Shown here one piece after another: positions 53,431 through 62,264 of a stretch of 64,000 nucleotides of DNA. Below the pieces are notes generated by a model. The model saw nothing but the letters and a program-made list of their open reading frames with translations, was not told the DNA's origin and did not search any database. The DNA is from Ochrobactrum chromiisoli (GTDB lineage: Bacteria; Pseudomonadota; Alphaproteobacteria; Rhizobiales; Rhizobiaceae). The stretch is taken from the NCBI RefSeq assembly GCF_026241335.1, contig NZ_JAPHAV010000006.1, forward strand, positions 1-64,000, read 5' to 3'. Both the position numbers and the translations under genes were made by a program. Each line of letters starts with the position of its first letter. Within the stretch, counting starts at the first letter, position 1.

Positions 53431-54882
53431 TCAATCGAGTGCAAACAACCCGTCAATATCAAGGCAGGACTCAAGGCCATCAGCCAGTTCATCAAGCGCG
53501 GTTTCAATACTTTCGCGATAGTTCCCACCTGAACCGCACACCCCGAGCCCCGCCAGAAATCTATGCCGGAACGCATCTGCACTGAAAGCACCATGCAGAT
53601 AAGTCCCCATGATACGTCCGCTCGCAGAAACGGCGCCATCATCATGATCACCGATCCGCGAAAATGGCCGGATCACATCAGGGCCAGTGGTACGCCCGAT
53701 ATGAATCTCATAGCCATCAAGCTTAGCATCATAAAGCTGTGAGTGCGCGACAACATTGCGCACGACTTTCTCAGGCTCCATCATGGTTTCGACGTCCAGC
53801 AGTCCCAACCCGTCGATGTTGCGCACCTGTCCCTCGATACCGTCCGGGTCGCTGATCCGTTTGCCGAGCATCTGAAACCCGCCACAAATGCCAAGCACGT
53901 GCCCGCCGCGCCGCACGTGAAGCTGCAAATCGCGCTCCCAGCCGTTTTCACGAAAGGCAATCAGATCGGCAATCGTCGATTTCGTCCCCGGCAAAACCAC
54001 AAGCCCTGCATCATGCGGCAGTGGCTGGCCGGGCGGAACCATCACAACTTCAACCTCACACTCCGCTTTCAGCGGATCAAGATCATCGAAATTCGCAATG
54101 CGCGGCAACATGGGAACTGCCACTTTCAACGCCTTGGCATCACCCCGCGTTGCGCGTTCCAGCACCACCGAATCCTCCGCAGGCAAACGCGACACGGCTT
54201 TAAGCCACGGCACGACACCAAACGATCGCCAGCCCGTAAAACGGGTAATTGCCTCAAGACCATCATCAAACAGCGAAACATCGCCACGAAACTTGTTGAT
54301 CAGAAAGCCACGCACCATGGCACGGTCTTCTTCGGCCAGAATTGTATGCGTTCCGACCAGCGATGCAATCACTCCGCCCCGATCAATATCTCCCACCAGC
54401 ACCACCGGCACATTTGCACGTGTGGCAAAGCCCATATTGGCAATATCACCGGCGCGAAGATTAATTTCGGCAGGCGACCCCGCCCCTTCAATCAACACCA
54501 GATCAGCACCTTCACTGATAAGATCAAAGGATTCCATCACCGCGGCCATCAGCTGCGGCTTCAATTGTTGATAATAACGCCCGCGCGCCTCGCCACGCAC
54601 TTTTCCCTGCACGACGACCTGACTGCCCATATCGGTCTGTGGTTTCAGCAGAACCGGGTTCATATGCACCGATGACGGCACACCGCACGCCAGAGCCTGA
54701 AGCCATTGCGCGCGACCAATCTCACCGCCATCCTCGCTAACGGCTGCATTGTTTGACATATTTTGCGGCTTGAATGGCCGGACTTTCAGCCCCCGATTGC
54801 GTGCCACACGGCAAAGACCGGCAACAAGCACGCTTTTGCCGACATCCGAACCCGTTCCCTGAAACATGATTGCGCGTGTCAT
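53431..54882 (-). CDS. cobQ: Cobyric acid synthase
   Basis: A 483-residue glutamine-dependent amidase that amidates the b, d, e and g positions. The N-terminal ATPase begins [20 protein letters not shown] and has [12 protein letters not shown] and [15 protein letters not shown]. The GATase domain (about 250-440) has the nucleophile Cys in [15 protein letters not shown] and [10 protein letters not shown]. It lies on the same strand as, and upstream of, the riboswitch-controlled operon, ending 30 bp before the aptamer, so its own expression is not under that riboswitch. Confidence 0.96.
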   Translation of the reverse strand: MTRAIMFQGTGSDVGKSVLVAGLCRVARNRGLKVRPFKPQNMSNNAAVSEDGGEIGRAQWLQALACGVPSSVHMNPVLLKPQTDMGSQVVVQGKVRGEARGRYYQQLKPQLMAAVMESFDLISEGADLVLIEGAGSPAEINLRAGDIANMGFATRANVPVVLVGDIDRGGVIASLVGTHTILAEEDRAMVRGFLINKFRGDVSLFDDGLEAITRFTGWRSFGVVPWLKAVSRLPAEDSVVLERATRGDAKALKVAVPMLPRIANFDDLDPLKAECEVEVVMVPPGQPLPHDAGLVVLPGTKSTIADLIAFRENGWERDLQLHVRRGGHVLGICGGFQMLGKRISDPDGIEGQVRNIDGLGLLDVETMMEPEKVVRNVVAHSQLYDAKLDGYEIHIGRTTGPDVIRPFSRIGDHDDGAVSASGRIMGTYLHGAFSADAFRHRFLAGLGVCGSGGNYRESIETALDELADGLESCLDIDGLFALD

Positions 54883-55066
54883 GCGAGCTTGCCTATCCCA
54901 AGTTTATGCCACTGGCAATCACCAGCGATTGCGGCAAGCTTATATGCAAAAATGCGCATCAGTTTATTACAAAAGTGAGCAACATTATTCCAAAGCAGCG
55001 TTGGCAGCCGCGCGCCATTGTGATCTAGTCGCTTCAGGAGGATGCGGTGCTCATAGGGAGGAAACC

Positions 55067-56224
55067 ATGGATACTGCCGACCAGAACCAGTTTGAACTCA
55101 ACGAGGATCAGCGCGCCATTCAGGATATGGCCCGCGGCTTTGCATCCGATTGCGTTGCGCCTTATGCACTGCAATGGGATCGCGAGAGACATTTCCCGAT
55201 TGACGTCATAAAAGAAACCGGCCCACTCGGCATGGGCGGCATCTACGTTCGCGAAGACGTGGGCGGATCAGCACTCAAGCGCTCAGACGCGGTCCTTATT
55301 TTCGAGGCAATCGCCGAGGCCTGCCCCGCTTTTTCAGCCTTTATCTCCATCCACAACATGGCTGCATGGATGATCGATACGTTTGGCGATGAAAGCCAGC
55401 GCCAGACATTCCTGCCCAAGCTCACATCAATGGACTGGCTTGCGAGCTATTGCCTGACAGAACCCGGATCCGGTTCCGACGCAGCCGCACTTTCCACCCG
55501 CGCGCAGCGCGATGGCGATCATTATGTGCTTAATGGCACCAAGCAGTTTATTTCCGGTGCAGGCGCCACTGACCTGTATGTCACAATGGTGCGTACCGGC
55601 GAGGACGGCCCGAAGGGCATTTCTGCCATTGTTGTGCCGAAAGATGCGCCCGGCCTGTCATTTGGTGCCAATGAGCACAAGATGGGCTGGAACATGCAAC
55701 CCACCCGAACGGTGATTTTCGACAATTGCTGCGTGCCAGTTGCAAATCGTCTGGGTGACGAGGGCACCGGTTTTAAGATCGCTATGGCAGGCCTTGATGG
55801 CGGACGCTTGAACATCGCCGCATGCTCGCTGGGCGGCGCACAATCGGCACTGAACAAGGCACTGGAATACTCAAGCCAGCGCAAGGCTTTCGGCCAGACA
55901 ATTGATCGCTTTCAGGCATTGCAGTTCCGCCTGGCGGATATGGAGACCGAGCTCTCGGCAGCACGACAGCTTCTTTACTCGGCTGCAAGCAAGCTTGATC
56001 GCAAAACCCATGATGCCGGCAAATGGTCAGCCATGGCCAAACGCTTTGTTACTGACACTGGTTTTGATGTGGCCAATGACGCGCTGCAAATTCTGGGCGG
56101 CTATGGCTACCTTCATGATTACGGCATCGAAAAACTTGTCCGCGATCTGCGCGTTCACCAGATTCTTGAAGGCACAAACGAGATCATGCGCGTCATTGTT
56201 GCACGCCATATGATCGGACGCTGA
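55067..56224 (+). CDS. Acyl-CoA dehydrogenase, isobutyryl-CoA dehydrogenase-like
   Basis: A 385-residue flavoprotein: ELNEDQRAIQDMARGFA at the N-terminus, YCLTEPGSGSDAAALSTRA, the substrate-loop KMGWNMQPTRTVIFDNC, and the C-terminal QILGGYGYLHDYGIEKLVRDLRVHQILEGTNEIMR holding the catalytic Glu. It is followed by mmsB 24 bp downstream, which points to valine catabolism, oxidising isobutyryl-CoA to methacrylyl-CoA. Start 55067 follows GGGAGG; a longer frame begins upstream inside cobQ territory and is rejected. Confidence 0.92.
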   Translation: MDTADQNQFELNEDQRAIQDMARGFASDCVAPYALQWDRERHFPIDVIKETGPLGMGGIYVREDVGGSALKRSDAVLIFEAIAEACPAFSAFISIHNMAAWMIDTFGDESQRQTFLPKLTSMDWLASYCLTEPGSGSDAAALSTRAQRDGDHYVLNGTKQFISGAGATDLYVTMVRTGEDGPKGISAIVVPKDAPGLSFGANEHKMGWNMQPTRTVIFDNCCVPVANRLGDEGTGFKIAMAGLDGGRLNIAACSLGGAQSALNKALEYSSQRKAFGQTIDRFQALQFRLADMETELSAARQLLYSAASKLDRKTHDAGKWSAMAKRFVTDTGFDVANDALQILGGYGYLHDYGIEKLVRDLRVHQILEGTNEIMRVIVARHMIGR

Positions 56225-56248
56225 TACATATCTATATGGGAGAAAATC

Positions 56249-57151
56249 ATGGCCACTATCGCTTTTATCGGCCTTGGCAACATGGGCGGACCGATGGCCG
56301 CCAATCTGGTGAAAGCCGGGCATAAGGTCATTGGTTTTGATCTGCTGCCTGCTCATCTTGAAGAAGCGAAAGCCAATGGCCTTGAGATCGCAACCAGTGC
56401 TGCGGGCGCCGTTCAAACCGCAGATGCAGTGATCACCATGCTGCCCGCAGGCAAACATGTTCTTTCGGTTTATGAAGACATCATGCCTTATGCCCGAAAA
56501 GATTCCGTTTTTATCGACTGCTCGACAATTGATGTCGATTCTGCACGCAAGGCCCACGAGATTGCAGCAAGAAACGGCCAGCTTTCTGTTGATGCGCCTG
56601 TATCAGGCGGCACAGGCGGCGCTTCTGCCGGCACGCTGACCTTCATGGCAGGCGGCAGCGACGATGCCTTTGGCAAGGCCGAACCGCTGCTTCAGCCTAT
56701 GGCCGGTAAAATCGTTCATTGCGGCGGTGATGGTGCAGGACAGGCTGCAAAGATCTGCAACAATATGATCCTCGGCATTTCGATGATCGGCGTCAGTGAA
56801 GCCTTCGTACTGGCTGAAAAGCTGGGGCTCTCGCATCAGGCGCTGTTTGATGTGGCTTCAACCTCATCAGGCCAGTGCTGGTCACTGACAACTTACTGTC
56901 CTGTACCGGGACCGGTCCCGGCATCGCCCGCCAATCGCGAATATAAACCCGGATTTGCAGCAGCCCTGATGCTCAAGGACCTCAAGCTTTCACAGGAAGC
57001 GGCAAAAAGTTCGGGTGCTGCAACACCATTGGGCGCACATGCAGAAGCGCTTTACAGCCGTTTCGACAATGAAGGCCATGGAGGGGAAGATTTTTCAAGC
57101 ATCATCAACTTCCTTCGCGCAACAAAGACGGTTGATGAAAACAAAGCCTGA
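56249..57151 (+). CDS. mmsB: 3-hydroxyisobutyrate dehydrogenase
   Basis: A 300-residue beta-hydroxyacid dehydrogenase. It has the Rossmann motif GLGNMGGPMAANL, the substrate-binding DAPVSGGTGGASAGTL with Ser119, and the catalytic Lys168 in GQAAKICNN. It makes methylmalonate semialdehyde from 3-hydroxyisobutyrate in valine breakdown. It follows the acyl-CoA dehydrogenase gene by 24 bp on the same strand, so they form a two-gene valine-degradation unit. Confidence 0.95.
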   Translation: MATIAFIGLGNMGGPMAANLVKAGHKVIGFDLLPAHLEEAKANGLEIATSAAGAVQTADAVITMLPAGKHVLSVYEDIMPYARKDSVFIDCSTIDVDSARKAHEIAARNGQLSVDAPVSGGTGGASAGTLTFMAGGSDDAFGKAEPLLQPMAGKIVHCGGDGAGQAAKICNNMILGISMIGVSEAFVLAEKLGLSHQALFDVASTSSGQCWSLTTYCPVPGPVPASPANREYKPGFAAALMLKDLKLSQEAAKSSGAATPLGAHAEALYSRFDNEGHGGEDFSSIINFLRATKTVDENKA

Positions 57152-57573
57152 TGCATTTTCTCTGAAGAAAGTTGAAAAAACTTCACTTGTTTAGATTTGC
57201 TTAAGTGTCTGATAACGGTCCGGTAACAATGTTGCGCTAGAAAGGAGCAAGAGACGGTTTACACCTTCTCGACGCTCCGGATCTGGTACTGCGTACCGGA
57301 GCTTCAGTCTCTTCCGCCTGTGTATTGTTTGGTGGAAGCGCCATGCGTATTTGGCAAGACCGTGCACCTGACGAGGCAGCGCGGTTTTCTGCCGTTGCTG
57401 ATAATTCATAAATTATACGTGATGATATTGTAAGTTTTTACTTCCGTGATTGAAATCAGGCCATAATCCTGTGAGAGGTATTTCAATTGGAGTACCGTTC
57501 GGTCTATTTTGCCAGCTAGACTCCAAGATCTATCGAATTTAAGCATCGTATTTCTTGAAATGCGATTCAGATT
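57152..57573 (+). ncRNA. Folded intergenic region, candidate structured RNA
   Basis: A 422-bp gap without a convincing gene. After possible promoter elements (TTGTTT at 57187, GATAAC at 57211) the plus strand has an outer stem AAGAGAC/GTCTCTT (57249-57255 and 57307-57313) enclosing GCTCCGG...CCGGAGC (57274-57302, with an apical GTAC/GTAC pair). CTTCC (57311-57315) can alternatively pair with GGAAG (57334-57338), which would break the outer stem. No clear terminator follows. The family is unknown to me. Confidence 0.35.
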
Positions 57574-59076
57574 TTGGGCAACAGCATTTTGACCACCCTC
57601 AAAGCAACCACAGCGCACACTGCAAATAAGTCACTCTTTGGCCTGCCTTTGGCAGTGGTCTTTGTGCTTTGCTATTTTGCTTTTCAGGCAATTCTTGTAA
57701 CTCTTGTTTCCAATGGCGCTGGCCTTGATGATGCCGAACAGCTGGCCAATATCGGCTATCTGGACTGGGGATATGGCGGATCGCAGCCGCCTCTCTACAC
57801 ATGGATAACCAATATTGCAGCCTCCGTGCTTGGCACATCGATGCTCACGCTGCAAATCGTCAAATTCAGCATGCTTGCCAGCCTGTTTCTGAGCGTCTTT
57901 GGCGGAATGCGACTTTTGGGCTTCTCCCGTATGGTCGCTTCAGCATCCATGCTGGGACTGTTCCTCATTCCGCAAATCGGCTGGGAATCACAGCGCGCGC
58001 TGACCCATTCCATTGCAGGCACTGCGGGATGCGGCTGGGCATTTCTGGCTTTTGCATGGCATATGCGTGACCGACATGCCGTTTCCGCAGCAGCACTCGG
58101 CATTGCAATGGCAGCGGCCATTCTCGGCAAGTTCAACGCATCGCTGTTTGTGATTATGCTGATCGTCACCGGATTATCGGTTGCAGACTATCGCAAGGTC
58201 CTGCTTTCAAGGCTCTCTTTTATAACGATCACTGCATTTGCAATTTGCTTCACGCCAACAGCGAACTGGATGCTTGCACACAAGTCGAGTGTGATTGCGC
58301 GTTCCGAAAAGCTTCAGATCGGTGCATCCGGCAGTCTGATCTTCGATCGCCTGAATGGTGTGGGAAGCTTCATCGAAGCAGCTTTTCTCTTCGCTGTCGT
58401 GGTACTTGCAATCGCGGGCATCATATCTCTTGTTCATCGCTCCAAACGCACCGCGCCAAGCAGACCATTCACCAATGGTGAAGCGTTCATGCGGCGTCTT
58501 CTCGTAGTGGGAATGCTGATCGTTTTGGTGGGCGTGGTCGTTGCTGGCGTCAGCAACATAAAGGATCGCTGGCTGCAACCGGTGCTCTTCCTTACGCCAG
58601 CGGTCATGGCATGTCTTTTTGAACAATATCGCCGGAACACGCGCGCGCTTACCGAATTCGCGGCCATTAGCATTGCGCTATCGCTCGTTGTACCGCCTGT
58701 TCTTGGCTATTATCTGACCTATGGCTCTAGCACTCCGCCCTATGGTCAACTGGATTATCAAAGCCTTTATCAAGAGATACGCAAAGATGGTGATTTTAAA
58801 ACAATCCTGACAGACAACGCGCAGATTGGCGGGAATTTCAGGCTCTTCGATCCATCAATCGAAGTGATCCACCCCGAAACACCTTATGGTGCATCACGCG
58901 CCTCAAAACCTGTACTGGTGATGTGGTTTGGTGATACTGCCCCAAATGCACGTGTATCCACGCTTATGCGTGAAGCAAATATCATGGCACCCGATACTGG
59001 CATCAAGACTGCAAACATCATCTACCTAACGCGTCCCGATCAGCATATGACGGTGAGCTACTTCTTGCAGAAGTAA
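57574..59076 (+). CDS. GT39/ArnT-like membrane glycosyltransferase
   Basis: A 500-residue protein with about ten or more transmembrane helices. The first periplasmic loop contains DDAEQLANIGYLDWGYGGSQPPLYTW, whose Asp pair and QPPLYTW match dolichol/undecaprenyl-phosphate-sugar mannosyltransferase-like (GT39/PMT_2) enzymes such as ArnT. The C-terminal soluble part is short. The acceptor is unknown (lipid A or a glycan). The start is a TTG at 57574; another TTG lies five codons on. A bidirectional terminator follows. Confidence 0.85.
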   Translation: MGNSILTTLKATTAHTANKSLFGLPLAVVFVLCYFAFQAILVTLVSNGAGLDDAEQLANIGYLDWGYGGSQPPLYTWITNIAASVLGTSMLTLQIVKFSMLASLFLSVFGGMRLLGFSRMVASASMLGLFLIPQIGWESQRALTHSIAGTAGCGWAFLAFAWHMRDRHAVSAAALGIAMAAAILGKFNASLFVIMLIVTGLSVADYRKVLLSRLSFITITAFAICFTPTANWMLAHKSSVIARSEKLQIGASGSLIFDRLNGVGSFIEAAFLFAVVVLAIAGIISLVHRSKRTAPSRPFTNGEAFMRRLLVVGMLIVLVGVVVAGVSNIKDRWLQPVLFLTPAVMACLFEQYRRNTRALTEFAAISIALSLVVPPVLGYYLTYGSSTPPYGQLDYQSLYQEIRKDGDFKTILTDNAQIGGNFRLFDPSIEVIHPETPYGASRASKPVLVMWFGDTAPNARVSTLMREANIMAPDTGIKTANIIYLTRPDQHMTVSYFLQK

Positions 59077-59106
59077 AAAGGTTCGGGAGAACCCGAACCT
59101 TTTTTA
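59076..59106. terminator. Bidirectional terminator
   Basis: AAAAAGGTTCGGG and CCCGAACCTTTTT form a perfect stem with A and T runs on both sides, between the convergent glycosyltransferase and entericidin-like genes. Confidence 0.93.
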
Positions 59107-59241
59107 TCACTCAACGGTTTCCTGAACAGCGTGAGCCGTGCTCTTAACATCGCGCCCCACGCCGCGAACCGTATTGGCGCAGGATGCAAGTGTGAAAGCA
59201 CAAAGAACGATAGCAACTGGAACAATACGAGATAGCTTCAT
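59107..59241 (-). CDS. Entericidin-like small lipoprotein
   Basis: A 44-residue protein with a lipoprotein signal (MKLSRIVPVAIVLCAFTLASC) and a mature part of about 24 residues containing NTVRGVGRDVKSTAHAVQ, the entericidin A/B signature. The start at 59241 follows GGAGAGA. In enterics entericidins are toxin/antidote-like envelope lipoproteins; the alphaproteobacterial versions have no known role. Confidence 0.88.
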   Translation of the reverse strand: MKLSRIVPVAIVLCAFTLASCANTVRGVGRDVKSTAHAVQETVE

Positions 59242-59385
59242 AGGTGTCTCTCCATTTAGATGCAGTTCTAACAAGATGCCCCCAAACAATAGTCCCGCCT
59301 TGGCCAACGTCCTGATGGCGAGGCCATATTTTGGCTCTCACATTGGTCATTTAGCGTAGCTTTTCCTCCCGGCAAGAGCAGCGAT

Positions 59386-60330
59386 TTAGCCGCACGCAAC
59401 AACACTGCCCCACCCCGAACGCAACGTCTCAAACCGGCCGCTACGGCGATACGATTCAAAGACGTTACGCAGATGATCAGCAACCACCTGAATATGTTGC
59501 CTTGCATCGGGTTTAATGATCATGCCAAGCTGATAACGGCCAAGCTGCGGCAAATTATGTTCAGGGCCAAGAGGCACGATACCTTCCCCCAATAAGGTTT
59601 TGCCAAAAGGAGCGATCGCAAGATCCGCCTGTATCGCGGCGCGCTGGCCCGTAGAATGCGAACTCATATAGGCAATGCGGTAGGCCCGCCCCGATTTCTC
59701 AAGCGCCTCAAGTGCATTTCCGCGCCAAGCGCAGCCCTCTTCCCATATGGAAAGCGGCAAGGGATCACGGCGATAAGCAGTGCCGCATCTGGCACCCGCC
59801 CAAACCAGCTCCTCATCGAGCAATATCTCAACATCACCTTTGCTTGGGACTGTGTGTGAGAGATTGACCAGCGTAACATCAAGCCGTCTTTCATCAAGAC
59901 GCTTGCGCAGATTAGCGCTCTGATCGATCACGACATCGACCGTAACACCCGGATGCGTTTCTGCAAAACGCTTCAAAACGAGCGGCAACACACATTCACC
60001 AATGTCATCAGGCGATCCGAGCCGAACAACACCAGTCACTGTCGGCGCGACAAATTTCGCCACAGCCTCACGATTGAGCGCCAGCAGTCGCCGCGCATAA
60101 CCAAGCAGCACTTCGCCATCGCTGGTCAGCCTCACCGAACGCGCATCCCGTTCAAAGACCGCAGCGCCCAGTTGCTCTTCAAGCTTCTTGATCTGCATGG
60201 AAACAGCAGAAGGTGTGCGAAACACCACATTGGCAGCCGCCGAAAAACTACCCGTATCGGCAATGGCTGCAAATGTCCGCAGCACATCTATATCAAGCAT
60301 TGGCAGAGGATGCTGTACGGGCGCTGTCAT
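59386..60330 (-). CDS. LysR-family transcription regulator
   Basis: A 314-residue LTTR. The winged helix-turn-helix (about 12-70) is MLDIDVLRTFAAIADTGSFSAAANVVFRTPSAVSMQIKKLEEQLGAAVFERDARS-type, followed by a LysR substrate-binding domain (about 90-290). The start at 60330 follows GGAG; a GTG four codons upstream is possible. It is divergent from a DUF1127 gene across 150 bp, an arrangement seen repeatedly in Rhizobiales, and probably regulates that gene. Confidence 0.92.
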   Translation of the reverse strand: MTAPVQHPLPMLDIDVLRTFAAIADTGSFSAAANVVFRTPSAVSMQIKKLEEQLGAAVFERDARSVRLTSDGEVLLGYARRLLALNREAVAKFVAPTVTGVVRLGSPDDIGECVLPLVLKRFAETHPGVTVDVVIDQSANLRKRLDERRLDVTLVNLSHTVPSKGDVEILLDEELVWAGARCGTAYRRDPLPLSIWEEGCAWRGNALEALEKSGRAYRIAYMSSHSTGQRAAIQADLAIAPFGKTLLGEGIVPLGPEHNLPQLGRYQLGMIIKPDARQHIQVVADHLRNVFESYRRSGRFETLRSGWGSVVACG

Positions 60331-60481
60331 CGTGGGCTCCACATGAAGTTAGTTCAATTTTTCTGACTTTATACCTTTCTATATTTCGTTTGATTGAACG
60401 TCAAGATCGCGGCAAGCTTCAAGCATAGAGGTCAAGACACGTCAGAAAACACTTGATCTCAATTCTGCCTGGAGAACAAAA

Positions 60482-60724
60482 ATGAGCATTCAGTGTGAAC
60501 CCCTGCAAAGAGAATGTATCGCGCGCCCATTCATCATCACGCACTGGCTGCAAGCGAGCATGGCATCGGTCAGCGCATTTTACACCAACTGGACATATCA
60601 GCGGCGCATAAAGAAGAGCCGCAGAATTCTCGAAAGCCTGCCCGAGCACATTCGGCACGACATCGGCTGGCCTTGCGTGGATGACCGCCTTCCCGCCCCC
60701 GCGAGGAGAGGCCAAATGCAGTAA
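60482..60724 (+). CDS. DUF1127 small protein
   Basis: An 80-residue basic protein with the DUF1127 core (about 34-63): NWTYQRRIKKSRRILESLPEHIRHDIGW, matching the RtxxELxxLsdhxLxDIG pattern. DUF1127 proteins are small, arginine-rich and implicated in RNA binding and phosphate/stress responses in related bacteria. It is divergent from the LysR gene. The ATG at 60482 follows GGAGAA. Confidence 0.88.
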   Translation: MSIQCEPLQRECIARPFIITHWLQASMASVSAFYTNWTYQRRIKKSRRILESLPEHIRHDIGWPCVDDRLPAPARRGQMQ

Positions 60725-60851
60725 GGCATATTCGAATTGCGAGTTGGAATTTTCCGCCTTCAATTTAGCGACATATAGGGACCAATATACGGCAGGCATT
60801 TAGCCGCACTATTCAACCCGAAAGTTCTATGTCTCAATACGCCTATCCTGT

Positions 60852-60879
60852 TTGCGCCATGACCTATCCCCTGTAAAAT
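60852..60879 (+). promoter_or_regulatory. Candidate promoter of the GlxA/GbdR leader
   Basis: TTGCGC (60852-60857), a 16-bp spacer and TAAAAT (60874-60879) lie just before the structured leader, predicting a transcript start near 60886. Confidence 0.5.
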
Positions 60880-60885
60880 AGGGCA

Positions 60886-61004
60886 GGAGCAATGGGACTA
60901 CCGGTCAAAAAGCGACCGGATGACTGGGCCTTCTATAGTCCCGGTGTCATGACGGAGGCACAAAGCCGGAAACTGCGTCGGGAACCGCAGTTCGGGCTTT
61001 TGAG
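60886..61004 (+). ncRNA. Structured leader with terminator-like stem upstream of GlxA/GbdR-type regulator
   Basis: Starting just after the predicted promoter, GGGACTA (60894-60900) pairs with TAGTCCC (60936-60942) and encloses a perfect CCGGTC-AAAAAGC-GACCGG hairpin. A second long stem, AAAGCC..CTGCG (60962-60977) with CGCAG..GGGCTTT (60986-61000), ends in TTTTG, 19 bp before the ATG. The order promoter, fold, terminator, gene is that of a riboswitch or attenuator; it may also be a separate small RNA. I recognise no known family. Confidence 0.5.
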
Positions 61005-61022
61005 AATGGGAACGATCAGGCT

Positions 61023-62021
61023 ATGAATCCAGCTTCATCGATTAAGCGGTCTATTGTTTTTTTTCTTGTCCCTGACTTCTCGATGATCGCATTTGCGACA
61101 GCGATAGAGCCACTGCGCATTGCCAATCGAATGCTGGGTTATGAAGCCTATCACTGGCGTTTGACGTCCACCGATGGCAAGCCGGTCAAGGCTTCAAATG
61201 GCGTGGAATGCGCGGTCAATGCGTCACTGGAGGATGAACGCCGCTATCTTCAAAGCGAACAACGCCCATCCATGGTCTTTGTCTGCTCAGGCGTCTATGT
61301 CGAGGATTTCCGCAACAAATCTGTCTTTGCCTGGCTGCGTGAAGAATATAACCGCGGCGTTGCGGTTGGCGGGCTCTGCACCGGTGCGCATATTCTGGCG
61401 GCTGCGGGCCTTCTCTCGGGCAAACGCTGCGCCATTCATTGGGAAAACCTGCCAGGCTTTTCGGAAGCTTTTCCGAAAGCTGAAGTCTATGCCGATCTTT
61501 TTGAAGTGGATAGCAATATCTTTACATGCGCAGGCGGAACCGCTTCGCTCGACATGATGCTGAAGCTCATCGGCGATGACTTCGATGATAATCTGGTCAA
61601 CCGCATTTGCGAACAAGCCCTCACCGACCGGGTACGCAACCCGCACGACCGCCAACGCCTGCCACTTCGCGCCCGCCTTGGCATCCAGAATTCAAAGATT
61701 CTGACCATCATCGAAATGATGGAAGCCAACCTTTCCGAACCGGAAGCACTCATTAACGTAGCCCATAATATCGGGCTTTCGCGCCGTCAGGTCGAACGCC
61801 TGTTCCGTCAGGAAATGGGCCGTTCTCCGGCACGATATTATCTGGAAATACGCCTCGACCGGGCCCGGCATTTGCTGTTGCAATCCTCCTTGCCGGTGGT
61901 TGAAGTTGCCGTCGCCTGCGGGTTCGTTTCCGCGTCGCATTTTTCCAAGTGTTATCGCGAGCTTTATGGTCGCTCACCCCAGCAGGAACGGGCTGACCGG
62001 AAAATGCTGATTGCGGCATAA
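61023..62021 (+). CDS. GlxA/GbdR-type AraC-family regulator
   Basis: A 332-residue regulator. Residues about 8-190 form a DJ-1/PfpI-like class I GATase domain (IVFFLVPDFSMIAFATAIEPLRIAN, VGGLCTGAHILAAAG with Cys119) and about 225-325 an AraC HTH pair (NVAHNIGLSRRQVERLFRQEMG, VAVACGFVSASHFSKCYRELYGRSP). In pseudomonads this subtype (GbdR) activates glycine-betaine and dimethylglycine catabolism. The next gene is a dimethylglycine-dehydrogenase-like flavoprotein, which supports that role. Confidence 0.88.
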   Translation: MNPASSIKRSIVFFLVPDFSMIAFATAIEPLRIANRMLGYEAYHWRLTSTDGKPVKASNGVECAVNASLEDERRYLQSEQRPSMVFVCSGVYVEDFRNKSVFAWLREEYNRGVAVGGLCTGAHILAAAGLLSGKRCAIHWENLPGFSEAFPKAEVYADLFEVDSNIFTCAGGTASLDMMLKLIGDDFDDNLVNRICEQALTDRVRNPHDRQRLPLRARLGIQNSKILTIIEMMEANLSEPEALINVAHNIGLSRRQVERLFRQEMGRSPARYYLEIRLDRARHLLLQSSLPVVEVAVACGFVSASHFSKCYRELYGRSPQQERADRKMLIAA

Positions 62022-62037
62022 TCCCGAGGATCATAAC

Positions 62038-62070
62038 AAAACCCGCGCACTCAGAACGCGGGTTTTTCTT
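62038..62070 (+). terminator. Terminator after the GlxA/GbdR-type gene
   Basis: AAAACCCGCG and CGCGGGTTTTT pair around ACTCAGAA-type loop sequence and are followed by CTTTT. It separates the regulator from the flavoprotein gene. Confidence 0.9.
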
Positions 62071-62094
62071 TTAAATCATAGTGATAGCCCTGCG

Positions 62095-62112
62095 TGATGA
62101 ATCAAATCATCA
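62095..62112. promoter_or_regulatory. Palindrome before the flavoprotein gene
   Basis: TGATGA-ATCAAA-TCATCA is a perfect 6-bp inverted repeat with a 6-bp spacer, 150 bp upstream of the flavoprotein start. It could be an operator for the neighbouring AraC-type regulator; no published site supports this directly. Confidence 0.35.
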
Positions 62113-62264
62113 ACATGGAGCCACGATCTACCCTTCACGCACCAGCGCCATTTTGCAACGAAGATGTTTCGGTCGTCTCGTGCCGTGATTATGTCGTAGA
62201 ATGACAATTGTGGGCCGGGCGCAGCCACTATGATTCCATCAAATACAAAATGGGATCGCATGAA

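Noticed and set aside
53743..54675. 310-codon plus-strand frame opposite cobQ
   Set aside because: Antisense to cobQ, rich in His, Arg and Gln, with no domain or ribosome-binding site.
57191..57409. 72-codon minus-strand frame in the mmsB-glycosyltransferase gap
   Set aside because: It is basic and low in hydrophobic pattern, lacks a clear ribosome-binding site and coincides with strong inverted repeats, so a structured RNA explains the sequence better.
60886..61004. Resemblance of the leader to guanidine (ykkC) riboswitches because of ACGGAGG and AAAGCCGG segments
   Set aside because: The conserved core order of that class (CUAGGG, ACUGGUCCGAGAG, then ACACGG with GGGA) is not reproduced, so no known family is claimed.
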